A stretch of 64,000 nucleotides of DNA, from NCBI GenBank assembly GCA_029060305.1, contig JAIDUG010000005.1, positions 1 to 64,000 on the forward strand, given 5' to 3'. Every line of letters starts with the position of its first letter. Within the stretch, counting starts at the first letter, position 1. Under the pieces are notes generated by a model, which was not told the DNA's origin, ran no database searches, and saw nothing but the letters and a program-made list of their open reading frames with translations. The stretch is from Ruminococcus sp. Lineage in GTDB: Bacteria; Bacillota; Clostridia; Oscillospirales; Ruminococcaceae. A program made the translations under genes and the position numbers. This document shows positions 50,060 to 60,327 of this stretch, piece after piece.

Positions 50060-51286
50060 TCAGATGTTTTCGCCGATAATTTCTTTAGGGGCAACGGTTT
50101 TATTTTCGGAAACAGTCACATTATGACCTACAACGGCAATACCCCAGTCGTCACGGTTTTCAACTTTTTCAGGGTCTAAACCGATATGTGCATTGCTTTC
50201 AATAACGCTGTCGCTTCCCACGATAGCGTATTCAACGACTGCACCTGACTTTATAACAGCCCCTGGCATAACAATACTGTATTTGACTGTTGCGTCCTTT
50301 TCAACTGTAACTCCTGAGAATACGATTGAGAAGTCAACGTTACCGTCAATATTACTTCCCTCGTCAATCATTGAGTTTTCAATATTAGCGTTGTCGCCTA
50401 CATACTGAGGGGGCATATAGTTGTTGCGTGAATAAATTTTCCAGCTGGGGTCATAAAGGTCAAGCGGTACACTCGGACTGAGTAAATCCATATTAGCTTC
50501 CCAGAGAGAATCAAGTGTGCCAACATCTTTCCAGTAGCCCTCAAACTCATAAGCAAAAAGCCTCTGATTGTCACGGAGCATAGAAGTGATAATATCCTTG
50601 CCGAAGTCTTTAGACCATTTTTCACCACGGTCACGCTTACCATTTGCATCGTTTTCATTTTCGATAAGGTACTTTCTGAGTTTGTCCCAACTGAATACAT
50701 AGATACCCATTGAAGCAAGTGTTGACTTTGGCTCTTTCGGCTTTTCAACGAAATCTGTAACCTTGTTATTTTCGTCACAAATCATGATACCGAAACGTGA
50801 AGCCTCAGCTTTCGGAACGTCAATAACAGAGATTGTGCAGTCAGCGTTGTTTGCAATGTGGAAATCAACCATTTTTGAATAGTCCATTTTATAGATATGG
50901 TCGCCACCTAATACAACAACATATTCCGGATTATAGCGTTCAATAAAGCGGATATTCTGATAGATAGCGTTAGCTGTACCCTCATACCATGAAGCACCTG
51001 CCTGAGTTTCATAAGGTGGAAGTACGTGAACACCGCCGTTCATCTTATCCAAATCCCACGGCTGACCGTTGCCGATATATTCATTGAGGACGAGGGGCTG
51101 ATACTGTGTGAGTACGCCCACCGTATCAATACCGGAATTTGTGCAGTTAGAAAGCGGAAAATCTATAAGACGGTATTTTCCGCCGTATGGAACAGCCGGT
51201 TTAGCGACATTCTTAGTAAGTGCATAAAGTCTGCTTCCCTGACCACCGGCAAGCAACATTGCAACACATTTTTTCTTTGTATACAT
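50060..51286 (-). CDS. glgC: glucose-1-phosphate adenylyltransferase
   Basis: [38 protein letters not shown]. Confidence 0.97.
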   Translation of the reverse strand: MYTKKKCVAMLLAGGQGSRLYALTKNVAKPAVPYGGKYRLIDFPLSNCTNSGIDTVGVLTQYQPLVLNEYIGNGQPWDLDKMNGGVHVLPPYETQAGASWYEGTANAIYQNIRFIERYNPEYVVVLGGDHIYKMDYSKMVDFHIANNADCTISVIDVPKAEASRFGIMICDENNKVTDFVEKPKEPKSTLASMGIYVFSWDKLRKYLIENENDANGKRDRGEKWSKDFGKDIITSMLRDNQRLFAYEFEGYWKDVGTLDSLWEANMDLLSPSVPLDLYDPSWKIYSRNNYMPPQYVGDNANIENSMIDEGSNIDGNVDFSIVFSGVTVEKDATVKYSIVMPGAVIKSGAVVEYAIVGSDSVIESNAHIGLDPEKVENRDDWGIAVVGHNVTVSENKTVAPKEIIGENI

Positions 51287-51353
51287 ATAATCCTCCTAAA
51301 AGTGTTTCATTCAGTCCGTCAGTAACGGACTTTTCTGAAATAGTTACAGAAAT

Positions 51354-53378
51354 TTATTCAGCCTTAGCAGATTTTTTCTTTGCTGAGGTTTCAGACTTTT
51401 TTACAGTACCGGAAGATTTTGCCGTACTTGTTTCCTTAACGGTAGTTTCTGCTGATGTATCTTCTGATACCTTGGGAGTTCTTTTCTTTACCGGAGCGTA
51501 TTTAAGATATATTACGGACAGCGGAGCAAGTGTCATTGAAATACACTGTTCAAAGCCGTGCATAGCAGTCTTTTCAGTCCTGAAAGATTTCTGTGTTATG
51601 CCCGAACCGCCGAACTCTGTAGCATCGGTATTGAATACAAGTTTGTATCTTCCCTTTTTCGGAACACCGATTTTATATTCCTGACGTGCAACCGGAACGA
51701 AATTACAAACAGCAATTATCTCCTCGTCGTTATCGTCAATACGACGGAAAGCAATTATACTTTGTTTGTTATCGTCATTGGAAATCCAGCTGAAACCGTT
51801 CCATGAATCATCGTTCTGCCAGAGGGGAGAATTTTCAGAATAGAATTTATTGAGTTTCTGCGAATATTTAAGCATAATTTTGTGTTCAGGTGATTTTTTA
51901 ACAAGATTCCAGTCAAGCTGTGTTTGATAATTCCACTCATTTTCCTGTGCGAACTCCTGACCCATGAAAAGAAGTTTCTTACCGGGGTGAGCCATCATGT
52001 AAGCAAGAAACGCACGGTATGAAGCGAATTTCTGTTCATATTCACCAGGCATTTTATTGAACATTGAGCATTTTCCGTATACTACTTCATCGTGTGAAAT
52101 CGGAAGCACATAGTTTTCGGAAAAAGCATAATAAAACGAGAAAGTGAGTTTATCATGGTGGAATGAACGGAAAAGAGGGTCAAGTGACATATACTGTAAC
52201 ATATCGTTCATCCAGCCCATATTCCACTTGAAATTGAATCCGAGACCGCCCACATCTGTTGGTTTTGTAACCATAGGCCATGCCGTTGACTCTTCGGCAA
52301 TCATAAGAGCGTCGGGGTGATTTGTGAAGATAGCCTGATTGAGATTCTTGAAAAACTGTACAGCCTCAAGGTTTTCCTTACCACCGTGTATATTGGCAAC
52401 CCATTCACCGTCACGTCTGTCATAATCGAGATATAGCATTGAAGCAACAGCGTCCACTCTGAGACCGTCCACATGAAATTCATTGAACCAGTAGTTAGCA
52501 CTTGAAATAAGGAAAGAACATACCTCCTGCTTACCGTAATCAAAAACTCTTGTACCCCATGCCTTGTGTTCTTTTTTGCGTTCATCTGTATATTCATAAC
52601 AGCAAGTGCCGTCAAATTCATACAGACCTGAGCCGTCTTTCGGAAAATGTGCAGGCACCCAGTCAAGAATAACGCCGATTCCTGCCTCATGGAACATATC
52701 AACCATTTTTCTGAAATCGTCAGGAGTTCCATAACGTGAAGTCGGTGCGAAATATCCCGTAACCTGATAGCCCCATGAACCGTCAAAAGGATATTCGGTC
52801 AGAGGCATAAATTCTATGTGTGTATATGACATCTTCTTGAGATACGGAATTATTTCAGTTGCGAAAGAGATATAATCCATAAATGTATCTTTCTTTTTCA
52901 TTTTCCATGAACCGAGGTGTACCTCATATACATTGACAGGACTTTTATAAACATTCTTTCCCTGCTTCTGTCTGAACCACTCCTCATCATTCCACTGATA
53001 TTCGCTTTCATATATTTTTGAAGCTGTATCGGGACGTGTTTCAAAGTGAGTTGCATAAGGGTCTGATTTGAGAATCGTTCTTCCGTCTTTGGTTTTAATA
53101 CTGTATTTGTAAACGTCAAACTGTTTAAGTTTAGAAATTTCGACTTCCCATACGCCGTCTGAAATAAGCGTCATGGGATTTTTACTTCCGTTCCAGTCAT
53201 TGAAGTCTCCCACGACTGAAACGCTTACAGCATTAGGAGCCCAAACCCTGAAAGTGAATACTCGTGAACGACCCTTTTTGCGGGAATGTACCCCGAAAAA
53301 TTTATAGGTCTCGTAATTCTTTCCCTGATAAAACAGATAAAGCGGAAAATCGTTGAGATTGTTATTTTTAACAGACAT
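51354..53378 (-). CDS. glgB: 1,4-alpha-glucan branching enzyme with Lys/Ser/Thr-rich C-terminal tail
   Basis: FRVWAPNAVSVSVVGDFNDWNG...DGLRVDAVASMLYLDYDR...PISHDEVVYGKCS. Confidence 0.97.
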   Translation of the reverse strand: MSVKNNNLNDFPLYLFYQGKNYETYKFFGVHSRKKGRSRVFTFRVWAPNAVSVSVVGDFNDWNGSKNPMTLISDGVWEVEISKLKQFDVYKYSIKTKDGRTILKSDPYATHFETRPDTASKIYESEYQWNDEEWFRQKQGKNVYKSPVNVYEVHLGSWKMKKKDTFMDYISFATEIIPYLKKMSYTHIEFMPLTEYPFDGSWGYQVTGYFAPTSRYGTPDDFRKMVDMFHEAGIGVILDWVPAHFPKDGSGLYEFDGTCCYEYTDERKKEHKAWGTRVFDYGKQEVCSFLISSANYWFNEFHVDGLRVDAVASMLYLDYDRRDGEWVANIHGGKENLEAVQFFKNLNQAIFTNHPDALMIAEESTAWPMVTKPTDVGGLGFNFKWNMGWMNDMLQYMSLDPLFRSFHHDKLTFSFYYAFSENYVLPISHDEVVYGKCSMFNKMPGEYEQKFASYRAFLAYMMAHPGKKLLFMGQEFAQENEWNYQTQLDWNLVKKSPEHKIMLKYSQKLNKFYSENSPLWQNDDSWNGFSWISNDDNKQSIIAFRRIDDNDEEIIAVCNFVPVARQEYKIGVPKKGRYKLVFNTDATEFGGSGITQKSFRTEKTAMHGFEQCISMTLAPLSVIYLKYAPVKKRTPKVSEDTSAETTVKETSTAKSSGTVKKSETSAKKKSAKAE

Positions 53379-53578
53379 AATTTAGCCTCCTTTGCTATAT
53401 TTCATTTTATCAGAAATTCAATCATTAATCAAGCTTTTTAAGAAATAATATAAAAATTTCAGCAATTTGACAATATTCAGGAGCTATAATTATGCAATAT
53501 GACAAAAAATTTCCAATTAATTATTTAAAGACTTGTCAAAATGCACACTCCGGTATATATTCATATAATTACGTTACA

Positions 53579-55795
53579 CTATATATTATTCAATACACGT
53601 ATACCGATAACCGTTATATCATCATTATGTAGTGTAGGATTGAAAACATCAGCCTTTGCACAGATTTCGTCAACGATTTTTTTCAGGTCGTCAGAACTTA
53701 ACAGCAATTCTTTTATGAAACGGTATTCATTTTCGCTGATACCGTCAGAGAACATAATTATTATATCGCCCTCCTCAAAATCGCATTTACAGGAAAAGAC
53801 TTCCGATTTGCTGTATATTCCAATCGGGAAAGTAGGCGACATTATTTTTATAACGTTTCCCTTGTGACGTATGAGAGTTGCAGATGCTCCCGACTTTATA
53901 ACGGTAAGTCCGCACGTATCAAGGTCTATACGTACGGCGTCAAGTGTTGCGAAAGTTTCTTCCGGCGATTTGTTCATCATTACGGAATTGATAAGTTTTA
54001 TAGCAGACGGATAGTCAACGCCACTTCCGATAAGTCGACTGAACATCTTGACAACCATTCTTGACTCAACAGCGGCATTTTTACCGCTACCCATACCGTC
54101 GGAGAGAATAACGTAAGAAGTGCCAGTGCCGTCCCCGAAAGTAGCATAAGTATCACCGTTTTCCGTACCCTCTGAACATACTGAAGCTGAATATAATTCA
54201 AGTTTATATAAAGGACGTTCAAAAAGTCTTATTCTTACCTGCTCCCCTGAGTTCACCGGAACGGAGCTGTCAAGCGGTACTCTGAGTTCGTCAGAAACAA
54301 GGTCACATACTCTTGTGAAGTTTTCTGGAGCGTTTTTCCTGTCGAAATAGATTTCCGTGTGGAGACGGTTTCCCATATTGTAGTAAGCTATCACCTCAGA
54401 CGGATAAAATCCGAATTTATTAAGTTTGTTTTTTACGATTTTGCTTACAGGTATTGAAAACCTGATTTCTGTTCTTTCGCCTGCCGAATGTATTATTTCT
54501 TCAATGGTTTTCATCTGTTCAGAAAGTAAAGTCATATTATCGGACTGGCGTAAAGATATAATACGTTCTTTTGCTTTTTCGGCGGTCATCTTCCTGTAAA
54601 AGTTCAGCAGACCGTTTTTATAAATGCAGTCGCTTATCTCATAAGGAAAAGTCTCCTCTGAAAACTCCGTCATTGCAGAAAGTTTCATAAAACCTGACTT
54701 TGTATTCTGCGGATTGACCTGCCAGCAGTGCGACTTTTTCGGACAGCTTGTACATACAGCATTTACAACATCTTCTGTAGTTACTTCCTTTTCCCTTTTT
54801 CTTGAAAGCATTTCAGATATTTTTTCCGATTCCGTCCTGATTGCCTTTACAGTATCGGCAAGAAAGTCCATTCTTGCGTTAATCATTTCGGGAAGTGCGG
54901 AAGTCCTGTCACTGCCTGTTGTAAACCACTTGTCAGAATAGTAAGGAGATATTATCAGAAAGAGTATTGTAGAACATACTATATCAATCATACTGTAAAT
55001 ACTGTTCTGAGTGATTCCTGTCAGTACCATTAAAGTGAAGTTTATTCCGACAAAACACAATGAAGCTGTAGTGTTTTTCTGTTTGTTGAGGTATCCTGTA
55101 ATCAGTCCGGAGGCAGGAAGCAAAACTACATTCATTCCGCAATTCACAGATGACAGAAACGCTCCGCAGACAGTCAACGCACCGCACATAACTCCTCCTG
55201 TATGGCAGTAGTAATATGCACCGAAAAGCGTTACGGTAACGCCGAATATAAGACCTACATTTATATATGGTATTTTTACAGAACACAATGAGGCTACACA
55301 TACAGTATATACTATCGCATAAGCACAGCCGGTAGTTGTGGAAAAATCAAGTACAAAACGTTTTTTCAGACCGGCTATTATGTATGAAAGCGAATATGCA
55401 GTAAATCCGGCAAGTCCGCCGTAAAATGTATAGAAAAGCAGTTTGTAGGGTATTTCGCCTATCAGTGCCGATACCGCCGTACCTGCCGTCAGTACTCCCA
55501 TTAATGTGGTAAGACCGCTTACACGTGGAGTATTTTTAGGCTCATAAAACATTTTCACAATCGTTATGATAACCATTGCCGTAATCTTAACAATATTCTT
55601 TCCTATGCTTTTGGTGAGCATACAGCTCAGGAAACTTCCTGTAAGTACGGTTGCCGACAAAGGAAGTGGCAAAGCTCCGGCTATAGAAATATCGGCAAAT
55701 GAAGCAACGCCTGCCATATCTGTTCCGGACATAAGAAAGCCTGCTCCCAATGCCGACATAAAAATACATAATCTGCGTATGGAATTTTTTTTCAA
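53579..55795 (-). CDS. spoIIE: stage II sporulation protein E-like PP2C phosphatase
   Basis: N-terminal multi-TM; C-terminal VILSDGMGSGKNAAVESRMVVKMFSRLI...IIMFSDGISEN. Confidence 0.9.
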   Translation of the reverse strand: MKKNSIRRLCIFMSALGAGFLMSGTDMAGVASFADISIAGALPLPLSATVLTGSFLSCMLTKSIGKNIVKITAMVIITIVKMFYEPKNTPRVSGLTTLMGVLTAGTAVSALIGEIPYKLLFYTFYGGLAGFTAYSLSYIIAGLKKRFVLDFSTTTGCAYAIVYTVCVASLCSVKIPYINVGLIFGVTVTLFGAYYYCHTGGVMCGALTVCGAFLSSVNCGMNVVLLPASGLITGYLNKQKNTTASLCFVGINFTLMVLTGITQNSIYSMIDIVCSTILFLIISPYYSDKWFTTGSDRTSALPEMINARMDFLADTVKAIRTESEKISEMLSRKREKEVTTEDVVNAVCTSCPKKSHCWQVNPQNTKSGFMKLSAMTEFSEETFPYEISDCIYKNGLLNFYRKMTAEKAKERIISLRQSDNMTLLSEQMKTIEEIIHSAGERTEIRFSIPVSKIVKNKLNKFGFYPSEVIAYYNMGNRLHTEIYFDRKNAPENFTRVCDLVSDELRVPLDSSVPVNSGEQVRIRLFERPLYKLELYSASVCSEGTENGDTYATFGDGTGTSYVILSDGMGSGKNAAVESRMVVKMFSRLIGSGVDYPSAIKLINSVMMNKSPEETFATLDAVRIDLDTCGLTVIKSGASATLIRHKGNVIKIMSPTFPIGIYSKSEVFSCKCDFEEGDIIIMFSDGISENEYRFIKELLLSSDDLKKIVDEICAKADVFNPTLHNDDITVIGIRVLNNI

Positions 55796-55926
55796 AATAT
55801 ATCACCCTCTGATTTTTTATGATACGAATAATATTATATCACTGTTGCAGAGTGAAATTTATCATAATCAGTAGAATGATATACTGTTATATTGTCTTTT
55901 TTTGCAGAATCGTGCCGGAATCTGTA

Positions 55927-58512
55927 TTAACGCATAGTATTGATATATTCCCTTATAGCTTTGTCGGCACTGATATACTGTTCGTGAAATTCACGTGCGG
56001 AAATTCTCATAGCACCGTTACCGAGAATAATCATCTGTTCAAGACGGTCGGAAGTCGCCACCCTTACACGATTATTCTTTGAGAGTTCGTGCGAAACCTT
56101 TTCTATATAGGTATCGGCTGTTTCCGATTCTCTGGTATATACAATGCTTATATTACAGTATTTTTCAGTATCACGTTTTTTCCCTTTTACCTTGTAAGCA
56201 TCGAACACAACTATAATTTCGTATCCTGTAAAACCTCTATAATTGCACATCATATTTATCAGTTCGGAACGTGCGGAATCAAGGTTATCTTTTGCCAGTT
56301 TATTTAATTCGTCCCAAGAGAATATTATATTATATCCGTCAACCAGCAAATAATCTTTTCCGTCAGAATTATATTTTACAGGTTTTTCGTTACGTACGTC
56401 AACAGCTTTTGTCTTACGGAAAGCCCTGTAAGGTTCACGGTTAATTTTTCCGTAAGTTCTTTCAAATATTTCCATCAGTTCGTCGTCGGAAACGGCTTCA
56501 CGTACAAAGTGACGGGCTTTTTCCCTGTAGACTTCCTGTGTTTCCGACTTCTTTTCAAGACATGACGGTAAGTGCATACGTTCCGGCACTTCATTCCATT
56601 TTACAACATAACCTGCTCCGTGCGTACAGAAAACAGAATCAGCAGTATTTTCAATATCGCCGTCGCAGTCGTAACCGAAAGACGTTATGACCTGCTCAGG
56701 ATTGTGACATTCCCTGTAATCTCCGGCAGTACATATCAGACGACCTTTTCCATGTGTGTAAGCTATTACTTCTGCCTGATAAGCGTTTATCTCAGAAACA
56801 GGTGCAGAGCCTTTTATAACGGATATATCCCCTGTTGTTTCAGGCTGTCCGAAATCCGCATACATATGTTGCAAATCAGCTATCGCACGACCGGTACTGA
56901 CTGACGGTATTTCAAGTTCGTAATTGTAGTAAGGTTCAAGAAGAATACTTTCCGCACTTCTGAGACCCTGACGGACTGCACGATAAGTAGCCTGACGGAA
57001 ATCTCCTCCCTCAGTGTGTTTCAGGTGTGCTTTTCCGGAAACAAGAGTTATTTTCATATCCGTCACCGGTGAACCCGTAAGCACTCCCGAATGTTGTTTT
57101 TCAGCAAGGTGAGTTAATATAAGTCTCTGCCAGTTTCTGTCAAGGGAGTCTTCACTGCACGTTGTATCAAAGACGAGACCGCTCCCACGTGGCAGAGGTT
57201 CAAGCAGTAAATGCACTTCCGCATAATGCCGTAAAGGTTCATAATGTCCAACGCCCTCGACAGTATTTTTAATAGTTTCCTTATAAGTGACTTCACCGTT
57301 ACTGAAAGTCACAATGTAGCCGAATCTTCGCTGAATAACCTGAGTGAGAATTTCAAGCTGTATCGCTCCCATAAGCTGTACGGAAATACTTCTGTTGATT
57401 TCGTTCCATACTATGTGTAACTGAGGGTCTTCGTCCTCAAGAATACGCATATTTTTCAGCACGTCACTTACGTTCATTTCCTGCGGAAAGTTTACCTGAT
57501 ATGTCATTACCGGCTCTGAAAAAACTTTTCCCGAATCCTTTTCACAGCCCATACCCTGCCCTGAATAAGTTCCGGAAAGTCCGGTAACCGCACATACTTC
57601 ACCTGTTTCCGCACAGTCTCCTGTACGGTACTTTTCACCCGAATAAAAACGTATTCCGGTAACTTTTGCCTTAACTTTTTCACCGTCCGAATTTATATAT
57701 ACAAGTTCGTCACGTACCTTGAGACAACCGCCTGTTATTTTGATATGGGACAAGCGGTTACCTTTATTGTCATAAGTGATTTTGAAAACCTTTGCACCGA
57801 AATCAGTTTTTCTGTTGTTTTCAGCCGTGAATCTGTCGAGAATTTCAAGAAATCCGTCGATACCTTTCATTTTGAGTGCTGAGCCGAAATAACACGGAAA
57901 TATATTCCGTTCTGCTGTTCTTCTGATAATATCTTCATCTGAAATATAACCGTTATTCAGAAAGTCTTCCATTAATTTTTCGTCACATAAAGCAACATAT
58001 TCGTGTATTTCATCTTCACTTCCTGAGAAGTCAATACAGTCTGTTGAAAGACGTTTACGGAGATTTTCAAGTACAGACTGCTTGTCAGCTCCTGTCAAGT
58101 CCATTTTGTTGACAAAAATAAAAGTCGGTATGCTGTATTTTTCAAGAAGTTTCCATAGCGTTACCGTGTGAGACTGTACGCCGTCAGTAGCACTTATGAC
58201 AAGTACAGCATAGTCAAGTATACTGAAAGTCCTTTCGGTTTCCGCAGAAAAATCAACGTGTCCGGGGGTATCAGTCAGAAAGACGTGAGTATTACCTGTC
58301 ACGAAATCCGCCTGATGTGAAAAAACTGTTATACCTCTGGCACGTTCAGTGGGGTCGGTATCAAGACTTGAATCACCATTGTCAACACGTCCGGTTGTAC
58401 GTATAGTGCCTGTTTTGAAAAGCATAGCTTCCGAAAGTGTAGTTTTGCCGGAATCAACGTGTGCAGTAATTCCGACTGTAATATTTTTTAGTTTGTCTGT
58501 CGTATGAATCAC
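55927..58512 (-). CDS. TetM/EF-G-like translational GTPase fused to C-terminal YacP/Rae1-like NYN ribonuclease domain
   Basis: G1 AHVDSGKTTLSEAML, G3 DTPGHVDF, G4 NKMD, domain IV LKHTEGGDFRQATYRAVRQGL; C-terminal LLVDGYNIIFSW...VVFDAYKVKG...ESETADTYIEKV...VATSDRLEQ. Confidence 0.92.
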   Translation of the reverse strand: MIHTTDKLKNITVGITAHVDSGKTTLSEAMLFKTGTIRTTGRVDNGDSSLDTDPTERARGITVFSHQADFVTGNTHVFLTDTPGHVDFSAETERTFSILDYAVLVISATDGVQSHTVTLWKLLEKYSIPTFIFVNKMDLTGADKQSVLENLRKRLSTDCIDFSGSEDEIHEYVALCDEKLMEDFLNNGYISDEDIIRRTAERNIFPCYFGSALKMKGIDGFLEILDRFTAENNRKTDFGAKVFKITYDNKGNRLSHIKITGGCLKVRDELVYINSDGEKVKAKVTGIRFYSGEKYRTGDCAETGEVCAVTGLSGTYSGQGMGCEKDSGKVFSEPVMTYQVNFPQEMNVSDVLKNMRILEDEDPQLHIVWNEINRSISVQLMGAIQLEILTQVIQRRFGYIVTFSNGEVTYKETIKNTVEGVGHYEPLRHYAEVHLLLEPLPRGSGLVFDTTCSEDSLDRNWQRLILTHLAEKQHSGVLTGSPVTDMKITLVSGKAHLKHTEGGDFRQATYRAVRQGLRSAESILLEPYYNYELEIPSVSTGRAIADLQHMYADFGQPETTGDISVIKGSAPVSEINAYQAEVIAYTHGKGRLICTAGDYRECHNPEQVITSFGYDCDGDIENTADSVFCTHGAGYVVKWNEVPERMHLPSCLEKKSETQEVYREKARHFVREAVSDDELMEIFERTYGKINREPYRAFRKTKAVDVRNEKPVKYNSDGKDYLLVDGYNIIFSWDELNKLAKDNLDSARSELINMMCNYRGFTGYEIIVVFDAYKVKGKKRDTEKYCNISIVYTRESETADTYIEKVSHELSKNNRVRVATSDRLEQMIILGNGAMRISAREFHEQYISADKAIREYINTMR

Positions 58513-58591
58513 CTCTCTTTCAATATATAATTGTAATTATAAACTTCTCTCACCGTCACCCGATTTGCATTAACGGAATATACTATAAAAA

Positions 58592-59254
58592 ATGCGGGGA
58601 GGGATTTTTTTGAAACGCAGAAGAAGAAAACGTTATAATTACAGGATAACGATTATTATATGTATAATATTACTGATAATACTGATAGTATTTGCAGTAT
58701 GGACTGACAAAGCCGTCCGTCCGGTAGCATCGTTGCAGGCTGAACACTTTTCGCTTGCAATAACCGAAAAAGCCATAGAGGAATCGGCTTCATGTTATCT
58801 TATGGAAAATTCCTGTACATACGGAGATTTTGCCGACGTAAAGTATGACGGTTCAGGAAAAGTGACGGCTATAGAAGCCGTTTCCGAAAACATAAACAAA
58901 GTACAGTCGGAGCTTGCACTCATAATTAACGACAGACTGGAAAAATCAGAAGAATACACTGAAATTCCTGTCGGTTCGCTTACAGGTTCTTATATGCTGG
59001 CAGGAAAAGGTTTCAACATACGGCTGAGAATATGTCCGGCACGCAAAGCCACCGTCAGTCTGAGAAGTGACTTCACGTCTGCCGGAAACAATCAGACCTG
59101 TCACAGAATATCAGCAGTAGTCACCGCTGAAATAAAGTCTTCACTGCCTCTTTACGACTTTGAGACAGAAACACAGTCAGAATTTCTTTTAGCTGAAAAC
59201 ATTATAGTAGGTGACGTGCCGTCCTCAAGCGTATATACGTGGAAAGAATATTAA
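58592..59254 (+). CDS. yunB: YunB-like sporulation protein
   Basis: Single TM; VQSELALIINDRLEKSEEYTEIPVGSLTGSYMLAGKGFNIRLRI. Confidence 0.78.
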   Translation: MRGGIFLKRRRRKRYNYRITIIICIILLIILIVFAVWTDKAVRPVASLQAEHFSLAITEKAIEESASCYLMENSCTYGDFADVKYDGSGKVTAIEAVSENINKVQSELALIINDRLEKSEEYTEIPVGSLTGSYMLAGKGFNIRLRICPARKATVSLRSDFTSAGNNQTCHRISAVVTAEIKSSLPLYDFETETQSEFLLAENIIVGDVPSSSVYTWKEY

Positions 59255-60327
59255 CAGAAATTCGGATATTCCATCATATGCGAAAGTATAGCTATATTTG
59301 CGACAGATTCAACTGCCGGAACAGCTCTTATAACTGTGCAAGGGTCATAATCATTATTGGTTTGATAAGTTTCGCTCGTCATTTCCTGTAAGTCCACACC
59401 TTTCTGAGCTTTTGCAAAAGTCGGGTTTGGTCGGAAAGATACCTTGAAAGTTATAGGCATACCGGAAGATATACCGCCTAATATACCACCGTGATTGTTG
59501 GTTTCTGTAAGTACGTGACCGTGACCGTCAACATAAAAATCATCATTCCAGTCACTGCCCGTCATTCCTGCTGATTTGAAACCTGTTCCGAACTCTATAC
59601 CTGTCACAAAAGGTATTCCGAAAACAAGCTGAGATATAGTATTCTGTAAACCGTCAAATATCGGCGAACCCACTCCGGCAGGAACGTTTATTATAGCACA
59701 TTCCACCACTCCGCCCAGTGAATCACCGGTCTTGCGTACACGTTCAATATCTTCTTCCATAAGCCAGCCCTTGCGGTCATTGATAACAGGAAATTCCTTG
59801 TTGTGTATGCTGATAATATCGTCACGTGTGACTTTAACAGGATTAAAAGGATTGTCCTTTATGTTGTGTATGCGTGCAATGTGTGTACCAGTATATATGC
59901 CACGTCTTTCGAGAATCTGACCGCATACTGCTCCTGCAAAACACAAAGGTACAGTAAGTCTTTCAGAGAAGTGACCGCCGTCCCTTACGTCGTTGAAACC
60001 TCTGTAACGTACCGCACCTGTATAATCTGCGTGACCTGCACGTGCAAGTCTGTCCGTTTCGGGAACGTAAACAGGTTCAGAAGAATAGTTCTGTATAAAG
60101 GCACACAAAGGTGAACCGGTTGTTCTGTTATTGAAAAGCCCTGACATTATGTGCGGTAAAAGATTCTCACGACTGTCCGCACGTCTCAGACGTTTAAGAA
60201 ACTTCTTTATTTCCGCAACATCCACGTATTCACCTGAAGGCAGATTATTTACAGTTACTCCTATAGCCGGACTTTGTGCTTCTCCGAAAACTGAAATTGA
60301 AATTTTATTATTCCATACTGATGACAT
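59251..60327 (-). CDS. aroC: chorismate synthase
   Basis: GESQSPAIGV-like GEAQSPAIGVTV, HAGHADYTGAVRY-like region, GGILGGISSGMPI. Confidence 0.96.
   Translation of the reverse strand: MSSVWNNKISISVFGEAQSPAIGVTVNNLPSGEYVDVAEIKKFLKRLRRADSRENLLPHIMSGLFNNRTTGSPLCAFIQNYSSEPVYVPETDRLARAGHADYTGAVRYRGFNDVRDGGHFSERLTVPLCFAGAVCGQILERRGIYTGTHIARIHNIKDNPFNPVKVTRDDIISIHNKEFPVINDRKGWLMEEDIERVRKTGDSLGGVVECAIINVPAGVGSPIFDGLQNTISQLVFGIPFVTGIEFGTGFKSAGMTGSDWNDDFYVDGHGHVLTETNNHGGILGGISSGMPITFKVSFRPNPTFAKAQKGVDLQEMTSETYQTNNDYDPCTVIRAVPAVESVANIAILSHMMEYPNFC

Noticed and set aside
55927-58512. Acquired tetracycline-resistance gene (tetM/W/O type)
   Set aside because: Although TetM-like, it has a C-terminal NYN domain, a different domain IV tip and no mobile-element context; more likely a chromosomal translation factor.
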